Source: Brevundimonas mediterranea
GTDB lineage: Bacteria > Pseudomonadota > Alphaproteobacteria > Caulobacterales > Caulobacteraceae
DNA length: 64,000 bases
Direction: 5' to 3'
Assembly: GCF_014196125.1 (NCBI RefSeq)
Contig: NZ_JACIDA010000001.1
Coordinates: forward strand, 1,728,062 to 1,792,061
Shown here: in pieces, positions 9,989 to 17,296 of the stretch
How the letters are laid out: each line of letters starts with the position of its first letter
Position numbering within the stretch: position 1 is the stretch's first letter
Position numbers and translations under genes: made by a program
The notes under the pieces: model-generated
The model's database searches: none
What the model saw: the letters and a program-made list of their open reading frames with translations, nothing else
Told to the model about the DNA's origin: nothing

Positions 9989-10287
9989 GACAGCGATCTC
10001 CCCAGGATCGACGACGGCGAAGGCGCCATGGCCGCCCGCAATGCGGCCCGGCCGGCTGCAGTGATCCGATAGGCGTGACGCGCGGGCCGCCCCGGCTTTT
10101 CTGGCTCCAACCACTGGCTCTCCAACCAGTTGCGCTCGGCCAATCGAATAAGGATGGGGTAAAGACTGCCGGATTTCAGTCCGGTCGCATCCGCGACCTC
10201 AAGCCCGTAGAACCAGGCGTCGGCTTGACGCGCCAATACCTCGAGCACGGCTATGGTCTGAGCGGAAGGGCGACGAGATCGTGTCAT
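9985..10287 (-). CDS. PadR-family transcriptional regulator
   Basis: A 100-residue winged-helix protein. The N-terminal part has the PadR pattern, with helices around VLEVLARQADAWFYG, then TGLKSGSLYPILIRLAERNWL (recognition helix), and the wing GRPARHAYRITAAG. The usual C-terminal coiled-coil dimerisation helix is short. Start ATG 10287 is preferred over 10335 because the earlier residues are not PadR-like. A near-perfect palindrome lies just before the start (10297-10310) and may be its own operator. It forms a two-gene operon with the membrane protein 9377-9988. Confidence 0.88.
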   Translation of the reverse strand: MTRSRRPSAQTIAVLEVLARQADAWFYGLEVADATGLKSGSLYPILIRLAERNWLESQWLEPEKPGRPARHAYRITAAGRAALRAAMAPSPSSILGRSLS

Positions 10288-10296
10288 GCCAATAAG

Positions 10297-10310
10297 TCTA
10301 CATATATAGA
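10297..10310. promoter_or_regulatory. Candidate PadR operator / promoter
   Basis: The 14-base sequence TCTACATATATAGA is palindromic at 12 of 14 positions and A+T-rich in a G+C-rich background. It lies 10 bp upstream of the padR start, where an autoregulatory operator or -10 element is expected. PadR operators typically have an ATGT/ACAT core, and ACAT is present in one arm. Confidence 0.45.
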
Positions 10311-10498
10311 ACTTGATGGCAAGGTTTCTTTGCATGCTGAAGGTTTCAGGCTCAAAGCGCCAACTTGCAGGTGCCGCTCACGCAGCCGAATTCGTCTCAG
10401 CTGCGATTAAAAGTTCTGGCGCACGGTCGCCTTTGCCGATTTGGAAGTTTCAGGTCCGCGATCGAAGCGAGCGGAACAATGCGAGGAACAACCGTGGA

Positions 10499-10786
10499 AT
10501 GAGCGAGACGGATTCGTCCTGCCGCATCGACATCTGGCTGTGGCGGGCGCGCTTCTTGAAGACGCGAAGCCTGGCGGCCGCCCTCGTCGAACGCGGCGCG
10601 GTGCGGTTGACGCATCAGGGGCGGGAGACCCGGCTGGACAAGCCCAGTCGCTGCGTTCGCCCCGGCGATCTGCTGACCTTCGCCCAGAACGGCCGGGTCA
10701 CGACCCTGCGGGTGGAGGCGATGGGCGAAAGGCGCGGGCCGCCTGAAGAAGCCCGCGCCCTCTATTCCCTCATCATCGCGCCCTAG
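10499..10786 (+). CDS. S4-domain RNA-binding protein (Hsp15-like)
   Basis: A 95-residue protein with an S4 RNA-binding fold from the N-terminus: RIDIWLWRARFLKTRSLAAA, then RLDKPSRCVRPGDLLTF. This is the Hsp15/HslR type, which in enteric bacteria binds stalled 50S subunits with nascent chains. The start ATG 10499 is chosen because the S4 homology begins immediately after it; upstream codons in the same frame are not protein-like. In related alphaproteobacteria it follows the Suv3-like helicase and precedes the 7Fe ferredoxin, as here apart from the insertions. Confidence 0.85.
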   Translation: MSETDSSCRIDIWLWRARFLKTRSLAAALVERGAVRLTHQGRETRLDKPSRCVRPGDLLTFAQNGRVTTLRVEAMGERRGPPEEARALYSLIIAP

Positions 10787-10812
10787 GGCCAGGGGCCCGA
10801 CGCGAAAATCGC

Positions 10813-11439
10813 TTACTGCTTCAGGACGAACTCGCCCTCGATGTGCAGCTTCACCTCGTCGGACACGGCCGGCAGGGCGTAGTTGATGCCGAAGTCCGAA
10901 CGCTTGATCGTGGCCTCGCCGTCGAAGCCGGCCTTGTAGGCGCCCATGGCGGTTCCGGCCTGGTTGAACTCGACTTCGATCGTGACCGGCTTGGTCACGC
11001 CGCGCAGGGTCAGGTCGCCGACCACGGTCGCCTCATTGGCGTCGTCGGCGTCCACCGTCACCGAGCGCGAGACGAAGGTCGCGGTCGGGTGGTTGGCGGT
11101 GTCGAAGAAATCGGCGGTCTGCAGGTGGGCCTTCAGCCTGTCGTCGTTCGGGGCGACGTCGGTCAGGGGAATGGTGGCGGTCAGGGTGCTGGCCGAGGGA
11201 TTGGCGACGTCCAGCTTCAGCTCGGCCTTCACGTTCACGAACTGGCCCGTATAGGTCGAGAAGCCGAGGTGGTTCACCGACCAGGTGATCTTGCCGTGGC
11301 CGGAATCGAGGTCATAGGCGCCGGCGGTCACTTCCGACGGCGTCTTGGTCAGGGCGGCCTGGGCCACCACCGCGCCGCCGGCGGCGAGGCTGACGGCCAG
11401 GGCGCCGGCGAGGGCGTATTTCATGAAGGGGGTGCGCAT
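10813..11439 (-). CDS. YceI-family periplasmic lipid-binding protein
   Basis: A secreted protein with a signal peptide (KYALAGALAVSLAAGGAVVAQA) followed by a YceI lipocalin-like beta-barrel domain. Typical motifs are YDLDSGHGKITWSVNHLGFSTY, seen near residue 40 after the signal, then GDLTLRGVTKPVTIEV and IKRSDFGINYALP. Family members bind polyisoprenoid or other lipid-like ligands in the periplasm. The start is at 11439; an in-frame start at 11475 or a later one at 11424 is also possible. It is divergent from fdxA. A TTGACA hexamer for this strand lies at 11505-11510 inside the inverted repeat 11496-11521. Confidence 0.9.
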   Translation of the reverse strand: MRTPFMKYALAGALAVSLAAGGAVVAQAALTKTPSEVTAGAYDLDSGHGKITWSVNHLGFSTYTGQFVNVKAELKLDVANPSASTLTATIPLTDVAPNDDRLKAHLQTADFFDTANHPTATFVSRSVTVDADDANEATVVGDLTLRGVTKPVTIEVEFNQAGTAMGAYKAGFDGEATIKRSDFGINYALPAVSDEVKLHIEGEFVLKQ

Positions 11440-11495
11440 GAGGATGTTCCGGTTGAAGAGGGACGGTATATGCAATCAACACAGTTGCTATTAAG

Positions 11496-11521
11496 CCTGA
11501 CTGTTGTCAAGTCGTGTCAGG
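11496..11521. promoter_or_regulatory. Inverted repeat in yceI/fdxA divergent promoter region
   Basis: CCTGAC and GTCAGG arms enclose 14 bases that contain TGTCAA (a TTGACA -35-like hexamer on the minus strand). This placement fits an operator overlapping the yceI promoter. No regulator is identifiable. Confidence 0.35.
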
Positions 11522-11626
11522 CCGCCTGCGAACGTCTCCCACCTTAAGCCGCGCTGTTGACAGTTGGTTGCGTGGCCGCCATGTCGCAGGCCTCCCACCC
11601 ACAGTTTCGACCCCGTTCGCCGCCCC

Positions 11627-11956
11627 ATGACCTACATCGTCACCGACGCCTGCGTGAAATGTAAGTTCATGGACTGCGTCGAGGTCTGCCCGGTGGACTG
11701 CTTCTACGAGGGCGAGAACTTCCTGGTCATCGCCCCGGACGAGTGCATCGACTGCGGCGTGTGCGAGCCCGAATGCCCCGTCGACGCCATCGTGCCCGAC
11801 ACCGAGGACGAGCCGGACGGCAAGTGGCTGCAGGTCAACGCCGAATACGCCAAGGTCTGGCCCAATATCACCGTCAAGGGCACGCCCCCCGCCGACCGCG
11901 AACAATATGAGCGCGAGACGGGCAAGTACGAGAAATACTTCAGCCCCAAGCCTGGC
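11627..11956 (+). CDS. fdxA: 7Fe ferredoxin FdxA
   Basis: A small electron carrier with one 3Fe-4S and one 4Fe-4S cluster. Cysteines follow the Azotobacter FdI pattern: Cys9, 17 and 50 for the 3Fe cluster, and Cys21, 40, 43 and 46 for the 4Fe cluster, with the extra Cys12 and Cys25 also seen in that family. The frame from ATG 11627 runs MTYIVTDAC and closes with GKGS before TGA; 11968 is the last base if the stop is included. An upstream in-frame start at 11564 adds unrelated residues. It lies between the divergent yceI and carD. Confidence 0.93.
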
Positions 11957-11968
11957 AAGGGCTCCTGA

Positions 11969-12293
11969 TTTCTCGACGACTTTCGGCGGCCCGACCCGCC
12001 GAACGGCCAAGGTCGAACTGTCGCAAATCCACGCCCGCCCTGTGGACGTTTTGAAATTCCGCAATTTTGTGATAGGTTCTGTTTCATTGGATCGGGCGGT
12101 CCGCGAAATCTTCGCGCCGCCCGTGTTTGCGACAGAATCCCGCCCACAGACGGGATCGGCCAGAGGTTTGGTGATCCGTTTCCGCATTTGACGCCCAGCA
12201 TCATCCCGACCGACGGAGAGATCCGGCGGCCGAGATCCTGTTTGCGTTTCCTGCGCCTTCGCTTCGCCCGGCCCTGACCGGGAAAGGACGAAT
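11969..12293. other. carD upstream region
   Basis: About 325 bp without a gene. It is less G+C-rich near 12050-12090, where TTGAAA (12051-12056) and TAGGTT (12073-12078) are separated by 16 bp and could be a carD promoter. The sequence from 12180 to 12290 would be a leader of about 200 nt before the carD start, with an AAAGGA ribosome site at 12283-12288. No clear riboswitch or terminator is seen. Confidence 0.4.
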
Positions 12294-12824
12294 ATGACGA
12301 GCAAGACTGGTCTGGAGTTCAAGGTTGGCGACGCGGTCGTCTATCCGGCGCACGGCGTCGGCAAGGTCGCGGCGGTCGAGACTCAGGAAGTCGCGGGCAT
12401 GTCGCTGGAAGTCTATGTCGTGACCTTCGACCACGAGAAGATGACCCTGCGCGTTCCGACCAAGAAGGCCGTGACGGCCGGCCTGCGTTCGCTGGCCGCC
12501 GACGACGTCGTGACCAAGGCCCTGACCACCCTGAAGGGCCGCGCCCGCATCAAGCGCACCATGTGGTCGCGCCGCGCCCAGGAATATGAGGCCAAGATCA
12601 ATTCGGGCGACCTGATCTCCATCGCCGAAGTGGTCCGCGACCTGCACCGCGCCGACACCCAGCCGGAACAGTCCTATTCCGAGCGCCAGCTCTATGAATC
12701 GGCCCTGGACCGGATGGCGCGCGAAGTCGCCGCCGCCAACAAGATCGACAAGGACGCCGCCGTCGAACTGCTGGCCAAGTCGCTCAGCGCCAAGAAGCCG
12801 ATCCCTACCGCCGAAGCCGCCTGA
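12294..12824 (+). CDS. carD: CarD/CdnL-family RNA polymerase-binding transcription factor
   Basis: A 176-residue protein. The N-terminal Tudor-like RNAP-interacting domain (KVGDAVVYPAHGVGKV at about residues 10-25, then MTLRVPTKKA) contacts the polymerase beta subunit. The helical C-terminal domain (residues about 75-165; TMWSRRAQEYEAKINSGD) binds the upstream edge of the transcription bubble. CdnL stabilises open complexes, especially at rRNA and ribosomal-protein promoters in Caulobacter and myxobacteria. It is followed directly by a strong intrinsic terminator, so it ends its transcription unit. Confidence 0.95.
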   Translation: MTSKTGLEFKVGDAVVYPAHGVGKVAAVETQEVAGMSLEVYVVTFDHEKMTLRVPTKKAVTAGLRSLAADDVVTKALTTLKGRARIKRTMWSRRAQEYEAKINSGDLISIAEVVRDLHRADTQPEQSYSERQLYESALDRMAREVAAANKIDKDAAVELLAKSLSAKKPIPTAEAA

Positions 12825-12855
12825 ATACAGGCTCGGCTTCCGCATCTGACAAACG

Positions 12856-12887
12856 AAAAGGCCCCGGAGCGATCCGGGGCCTTTTTG
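12856..12887 (+). terminator. Intrinsic terminator after carD
   Basis: A nine-pair stem, GGCCCCGGA and TCCGGGGCC, closed by a GCGA tetraloop, is followed by TTTTT and preceded by AAAA. It is a canonical Rho-independent terminator 36 bp after the carD stop. Confidence 0.93.
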
Positions 12888-12953
12888 GTTTGACCGACAT
12901 CAAGGCGCGCCTGGGGCTTCGACGTCCACATGGCCCTTGATCAGGAGCCGACC

Positions 12954-13343
12954 ATGACCGACGCCGACCCCGCCGCCCCGCTGGGCTTTCATCACATCCG
13001 TCTGGAACTGGCGCGCGAGCCGCAGGCCCCGGCGGGCGATCCCGAGGCGGGCTATGATATTCTCGCGCCCCTGACGGCCGAGCGCCGCCTGGACGCCGCC
13101 GTCTGGCGAGAAGCGCCGGAAAAATGCCGGGTCCGCCGCTTTTCGCACGGCGCCACCCTGGCCTTCGGTCGGCTGCGTCACGCCGCCCCCGACCGCTGGT
13201 TCCTGGATTTCGAACCCGGCGAGGCGGACGACGTCCACGGTTTCCGCCTGGCCGACGAACGCCTGGAGACCGGCGAATACGTCAGTCTCTCGACGGACGA
13301 CCAGATGCACACCTATGTGGTCGCCCGCTCCGAACCCGTCTGA
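12954..13343 (+). CDS. Hypothetical protein
   Basis: The product has 129 residues, no signal peptide or membrane segment, and is acidic. It contains the segments GFHHIRLELAREP, RFSHGATLAFGRLRH and DQMHTYVVARSEPV. The composition and codon use are protein-like. The AGGAG ribosome site at 12942-12946 fixes the start at ATG 12954 over the earlier in-frame ATG at 12930. No family is recognised. It stands alone between the carD terminator and a convergent gene whose stop is only 4 bp away. Confidence 0.75.
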   Translation: MTDADPAAPLGFHHIRLELAREPQAPAGDPEAGYDILAPLTAERRLDAAVWREAPEKCRVRRFSHGATLAFGRLRHAAPDRWFLDFEPGEADDVHGFRLADERLETGEYVSLSTDDQMHTYVVARSEPV

Positions 13344-13346
13344 GGC

Positions 13347-13895
13347 TCAGAAATACTCCGCATTGGCCGGGCACTGGGCGCTGATGCGGCGCGCGGTGAT
13401 GGTGGCGGGAATATAGGGGGTGCCGCGCAGCAGCTGGGCCCCGCCGCGGAAGCTGAAGCTGGTGTCCTCATAGGCGCCGGTCAGCCGCACATTGACCCGC
13501 CGGCCCTTCTTGTCCTGACACGTCCCCTCGAACCGCGCCCGGCCGTCTCCGACCACGCGGGTCGGATAGGTGCAGCGCCAGCGGTTGGTCGACAGCCCGC
13601 CGAAGAAGCGGTTGATCTCGCTGGGGCGCACGCATTTCTGTTCGGTGTCGCGTTGGCCGAGCGCGCTGGTCGTATATTCCCAGTAGCCGGGCAGGACTTC
13701 GCTCTGGGCGGCCGTCTGGGCCGGGGCCAGGGCGGGGGCGGCCAGCAGGACGCCGCCGGCCATGACCGGAGCCAGCACGGCCCAGACCTTCGGGGACAGG
13801 GCGCGTTTGGACAGGCGATCAATCAGGGACGGGCGAGACATGGCGGCCTTCTGTTCAGCGTGGATCTTCATGATATGACCCATAGCGCGCGTCAT
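13347..13895 (-). CDS. DUF3617-like secreted protein
   Basis: A signal or anchor segment (VWAVLAPVMAGGVLLAAPALA) is followed by a small domain starting LPGYWEYTTSA. Two pairs of cysteines (around KCVRPSE, WRCTYP, GTCQDKK and AQCPANAE) look disulphide-forming. The pattern of 'G-x-W-E' at the domain start and the C-rich ending fits the DUF3617 family of periplasmic proteins, whose function is unknown. The start could be the 13895 ATG or an internal ATG (13871 or 13841); the residues before SRPSLIDRL look poorly conserved. It is convergent with 12954-13343. Confidence 0.75.
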   Translation of the reverse strand: MTRAMGHIMKIHAEQKAAMSRPSLIDRLSKRALSPKVWAVLAPVMAGGVLLAAPALAPAQTAAQSEVLPGYWEYTTSALGQRDTEQKCVRPSEINRFFGGLSTNRWRCTYPTRVVGDGRARFEGTCQDKKGRRVNVRLTGAYEDTSFSFRGGAQLLRGTPYIPATITARRISAQCPANAEYF

Positions 13896-13964
13896 TTGAA
13901 TGACGCCTGAACGAAGTCGTGTCCCGGCCGATGCGCGGCGGGCCTCGAAAGCCCAAGACTCGGC

Positions 13965-13993
13965 TTGACGCCGAACCTCCTCTTCCCTTATAC
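13965..13993 (+). promoter_or_regulatory. Predicted promoter of rpmB
   Basis: TTGACG (13965-13970) and TTATAC (13988-13993) are separated by 17 bp, close to the housekeeping consensus; Caulobacter promoters often begin TTGACG. It leaves a leader of about 90 nt before rpmB. Confidence 0.6.
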
Positions 13994-14003
13994 GGCCCCC
14001 TCT

Positions 14004-14025
14004 CGCGCGGGCTGCTTCCCGCGCG
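14004..14025 (+). other. Hairpin in rpmB leader
   Basis: CGCGCGGG and CCCGCGCG form a perfect eight-pair stem with a six-base loop, starting just after the predicted transcription start. There is no U-tract after it, so attenuation is not obvious. It could be a 5' stabiliser or a protein-binding leader. Confidence 0.45.
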
Positions 14026-14087
14026 TACTTGTTTCATGCGTCTTCTCCCTTGTTTCGGGCTGGACGCCGCACCTTAAGGATCTGACG

Positions 14088-14387
14088 ATGTCGCGTCGTT
14101 GCGAACTCACCGGTATCGGCCCGATGGTCGGCCATAGCGTGAGCCACTCGAACATCAAGACCAAGCGCCGCTTCCTGCCGTCGCTGAAGACGGTCAAGGT
14201 CACCTCGGATTCCCTGGGTCAGACCTTCTCGCTGCGTATCTCGAACGCCGCGCTGCGCACCCTCGATTACAAGGGCGGCCTGGACGCCTTCATCGTCAAG
14301 GCCCGCGACGAGCAGCTGTCGATCGCCGCCCAGCGCATCAAGCGTCAGGTCCGCGCCAAGCTGGCCGAGCAAGCCGCCGCCGCCTGA
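14088..14387 (+). CDS. rpmB: 50S ribosomal protein L28
   Basis: A large-subunit protein of 99 residues, beginning MSRRCELTGIGPMVGHSVSH, which is the hallmark L28 start, followed by the basic segment NIKTKRRFLPSLK. ATG 14088 has the ribosome site AAGGA; upstream in-frame codons are non-coding leader. It is a single-gene unit: a promoter at 13965 and a strong terminator right after the stop. Confidence 0.97.
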   Translation: MSRRCELTGIGPMVGHSVSHSNIKTKRRFLPSLKTVKVTSDSLGQTFSLRISNAALRTLDYKGGLDAFIVKARDEQLSIAAQRIKRQVRAKLAEQAAAA

Positions 14388-14416
14388 TCGGCGACCGCTG
14401 CATCTGTTTCTGGAAA

Positions 14417-14443
14417 AGGCCGGCGGCGACGCCGGCCTTTTTC
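14417..14443 (+). terminator. Intrinsic terminator after rpmB
   Basis: AAGGCCGGC and GCCGGCCTT arms with a short GGCGAC loop are followed by TTTTCTTT. It lies about 30 bp after the rpmB stop. Confidence 0.92.
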
Positions 14444-14498
14444 TTTGCCCCCCGCCCCGGCCAACGGCTAGGCTTCGGCCGTATTCGGAGGGGATTCC

Positions 14499-16223
14499 AT
14501 GACGATCGCGCGCACCCTGGCCTGCACGGCCGCCCTCGCGCTGGCCGCCTGCGCCACGACCCCGCCGCCGCCGTCCTCGGCTCCGCGCGAGTCGACCGCC
14601 TTCACCCTCGCCACCGACCAGCCCCTGACGCCTGAACAGCAGGCGATGCGGTTCGACCAGGCCGACCTGTCGATCCGGGTTCTGCCCGAGGACAGGGCCA
14701 TCGACGCCGTCGCGGTTCTGGACTTCACCGCCACGGCCCCGCTGCACCGGCTGGAGGTCGAACTGGACACCCTGCTGGCCATCTCCTCCGTCCAGATCGA
14801 CGGGGTCGAGGTCGCCGCCGGCCTCTGGTCCAATCCCGAAGGCCGCCTGACGGTCCAACTGCCCCGCCCCCTGGCCGCCGGTCGGAGCGTCGCCCTGCGC
14901 GTCGCCTACGCCGGGAAGCCCCGTGTCGCGCCCCGCGCCCCCTGGGACGGTGGCTTCGTCTGGTCCACGGCCCCATCGGGCGAGCCCTGGATCGCCACCG
15001 CCGTCCAGGGCGAGGGCTGCGACATCTTCTGGCCCTGTATCGACAGCCCGCACGGAGAACCGGGCCGGGTCGACCTGCACATCACCATCCCCTCGACCCT
15101 GTCGGCGCCGTCCAACGGACGGTTCCTGGGCACGGTCGACCATGGCGACGGCTGGACCACCTGGAACTGGTCGGCGAAGAGCCCCAACACCTACGCCATC
15201 GCCCTGAACATCGGCCCTTATGAAGAGGTCAGCGGCCAGTACGAAAGCCGGTTCGGCAATACGATCCCGATGAACTACTGGCATCTGAAGTCGGACGCGC
15301 CGGAGAAGGTCCAGGCCCTGTTCGCCCAGTTTCCCAAGATGCTGGACTTCTTCGAAGCCAACGTCGGCCCCTTCCCCTTCGGCGACGAGAAGATGGGCGT
15401 GGTCGAGACCCCGCACCTGGGCATGGAGCACCAGACCATCAACGCCTACGGCAACGGCTACAAGGTCGACGGGCGCGGCTATGACTGGCTGCTGCAGCAC
15501 GAGTTCGCCCACGAATGGTTCGGCAACCAGCTGACCAATCAGAACGCCGACGACATGTGGCTGCACGAGGGCCTGGGCAGCTATATGCAGCCCCTCTACG
15601 CCCGCTGGCTGCTGGGCGACCGCTATATGCAGCGCGAACTGGCCAACCAGCGCGAGGGTCTGGCCAACAAGTTCCCGGTCGTCTCGGGCACGCCTAAGAC
15701 CGAGGACGAGGTCTACAAGGGCGACGTCGGCCCCGGCGGCGACATCTATTCCAAGGGCTCGCTGATCAGCCATTCGCTGCGGATGCTGATCGGGGACGCC
15801 GCCTTCCACCAGGCCCTGACCCGCCTGGTCTATGGAACCGACGATCCACGCCCCGGCGCCTTCAAGCCCCTGTACCGCTCGACGCTGGATTTCCTCCAGA
15901 TCGTCAACCAGGTGACGGGCCAGGATTACGGCTGGTTCTTCCGCGGCTATCTCTACAACGCCGCCCTGCCGGTGTTGACCCAGACGCAAGACGGCGGCGT
16001 GCTGCGGCTGGAATGGGCGACCGGCAACGGCGAGACCTTCCCCATGCCGCTGGACGTCGAGATCGACGGCCGCGTCCAGACCGTCGCCATGACCGGCGGC
16101 CGGGGTGAGATCTCGGTTCCCGCCGGCGCGCACGTCCTGATCGACCCCCAGAACAAGGTGTTGCGCCAGATGGAGGTGATCGACGCCCTTCAGGCCTATA
16201 AGGCGGAGCAGAAGGCGCGTTAA
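14499..16223 (+). CDS. M1-family zinc aminopeptidase, lipoprotein
   Basis: A metallopeptidase of 574 residues. The signal peptide ends in a lipobox LAAC (Cys at about residue 19), so it is probably anchored to the envelope. A beta-sandwich N-terminal domain is followed by the thermolysin-like domain. The exopeptidase motif is GMEHQ at 308-312 (GAMEN in classical members). The zinc site is HEFAH at 334-338 with the third ligand Glu357 in LHEGLGSY, 19 residues on, as expected. It lacks the large helical C-terminal domain of PepN, consistent with the short secreted subgroup. It is monocistronic and ends at a bidirectional hairpin. Confidence 0.92.
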   Translation: MTIARTLACTAALALAACATTPPPPSSAPRESTAFTLATDQPLTPEQQAMRFDQADLSIRVLPEDRAIDAVAVLDFTATAPLHRLEVELDTLLAISSVQIDGVEVAAGLWSNPEGRLTVQLPRPLAAGRSVALRVAYAGKPRVAPRAPWDGGFVWSTAPSGEPWIATAVQGEGCDIFWPCIDSPHGEPGRVDLHITIPSTLSAPSNGRFLGTVDHGDGWTTWNWSAKSPNTYAIALNIGPYEEVSGQYESRFGNTIPMNYWHLKSDAPEKVQALFAQFPKMLDFFEANVGPFPFGDEKMGVVETPHLGMEHQTINAYGNGYKVDGRGYDWLLQHEFAHEWFGNQLTNQNADDMWLHEGLGSYMQPLYARWLLGDRYMQRELANQREGLANKFPVVSGTPKTEDEVYKGDVGPGGDIYSKGSLISHSLRMLIGDAAFHQALTRLVYGTDDPRPGAFKPLYRSTLDFLQIVNQVTGQDYGWFFRGYLYNAALPVLTQTQDGGVLRLEWATGNGETFPMPLDVEIDGRVQTVAMTGGRGEISVPAGAHVLIDPQNKVLRQMEVIDALQAYKAEQKAR

Positions 16224-16227
16224 GAAC

Positions 16228-16261
16228 CCCGCTCATCCCCGCTTTCGCGGGAATGAGCGGG
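16228..16261. terminator. Bidirectional hairpin between convergent genes
   Basis: A 15-base arm starting CCCGCTCAT and its complement ending ATGAGCGGG, with one mismatch and a four-base loop, lie between the M1 peptidase and transglutaminase stops. It has the look of the dispersed 'cgggaatgag' intergenic palindromes found in this group, and it can end transcription from both sides. Confidence 0.6.
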
Positions 16262-16270
16262 AATAGAAGT

Positions 16271-17047
16271 CTAAGCCGCCGCCACCGTCACCGACTGCCG
16301 CACCATCTGGCACCGCTCCTGGGTCGTCAGAAACGCGATGTCCGCCGCGTCGCGTCCGCAGGCGATCCGGACCAGACCCTCGACTGGCGCCAGCCGCGTC
16401 GCGTCGACCAGCCACCAGCCGTTGTCCAACCAGACCTCGAAGATGGCGTGGAAATCCGGCGGGTTCAGCTGGTGGGCAAAGGCGCTGACCGCCCGCGCCG
16501 GGATGCCCGACGCCCGGCAGAAGGTCATGCCCAGATGGGTGAAGTCCCGGCACACCCCGGCCCGGTCGATGAAGGTCCGGGCCGCCGTCGTCTCGGTGTC
16601 CGACACGCCGTGCTCATAATCCACGTTCTCGGTGATCCAGTTCAGGATCGCCAGCACCCGCGCCCCGCCCGAGGTGTCGCCGAACTCCCGCGTGACGAAC
16701 CGGCCGAACTGGTCCGACGGGCAGTACCGGCTGGGCTGCAGATAGGGCAGGACCTCGGCCGGCAGTTCGCCCCAGTCATGCTGTGACACGCTGGGCGGCA
16801 GGCCCTTCAGCACCCCGTTCTCGACCACCGCCTCATAGGTCAGGGTCACTTCCCCCTCGACGTGGCAGCGCAGGGTCCGGGCGCCGAAATCGACATCCTC
16901 GTCCTCATGGAATTCCACCGGGGGATCGAAGGTCAGGGTCTCTTCCAGGATGTCCTGGCCGGGCCAGTGGGCGACCTGGATCTTGTAGATGGCGTCCGTC
17001 GGCGGATCGAAACGATAGACGAGCTCGGCGCGGACGCGCAGTTTCAT
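16271..17047 (-). CDS. Transglutaminase-like cysteine peptidase family protein
   Basis: A 258-residue cytosolic protein. An N-terminal beta-rich domain (about 1-110) is followed by a transglutaminase-like core. The catalytic Cys is in DRAGVCRDFTHLGMTFCR, the His in NPPDFHAIFEVWL and the Asp in WWLVDATR. Proteins of this layout are widespread in proteobacteria, often beside circularly permuted ATP-grasp or alpha-E genes, but those partners are absent here. Substrates are unknown. Start ATG 17047 (MKLRVRAELVYRF) is where homology normally begins; a longer frame from 17143 adds non-conserved residues. Confidence 0.88.
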   Translation of the reverse strand: MKLRVRAELVYRFDPPTDAIYKIQVAHWPGQDILEETLTFDPPVEFHEDEDVDFGARTLRCHVEGEVTLTYEAVVENGVLKGLPPSVSQHDWGELPAEVLPYLQPSRYCPSDQFGRFVTREFGDTSGGARVLAILNWITENVDYEHGVSDTETTAARTFIDRAGVCRDFTHLGMTFCRASGIPARAVSAFAHQLNPPDFHAIFEVWLDNGWWLVDATRLAPVEGLVRIACGRDAADIAFLTTQERCQMVRQSVTVAAA

Positions 17048-17296
17048 GAAGGGCTGCCAGGCTGAAAGGGGGAACCCTGTTCCAACGCCATGGGACTGCG
17101 GCCGTTCCGTGTCCATGGCCTGCGTCGGCCACCGACGCGACACTGTCCGCCACCGGACACTTCGAACGCGAAATAGACAAGCGTCGCCCGTGTGTTACCT
17201 TGTCGGTTGCATGAACCTCCCCACAAGCGAAATCCGGCGAAACATCCCGGAACCGCCACGCTTCGCCGGCGCTGGCCTCAACCTGACGTCAGCCGC

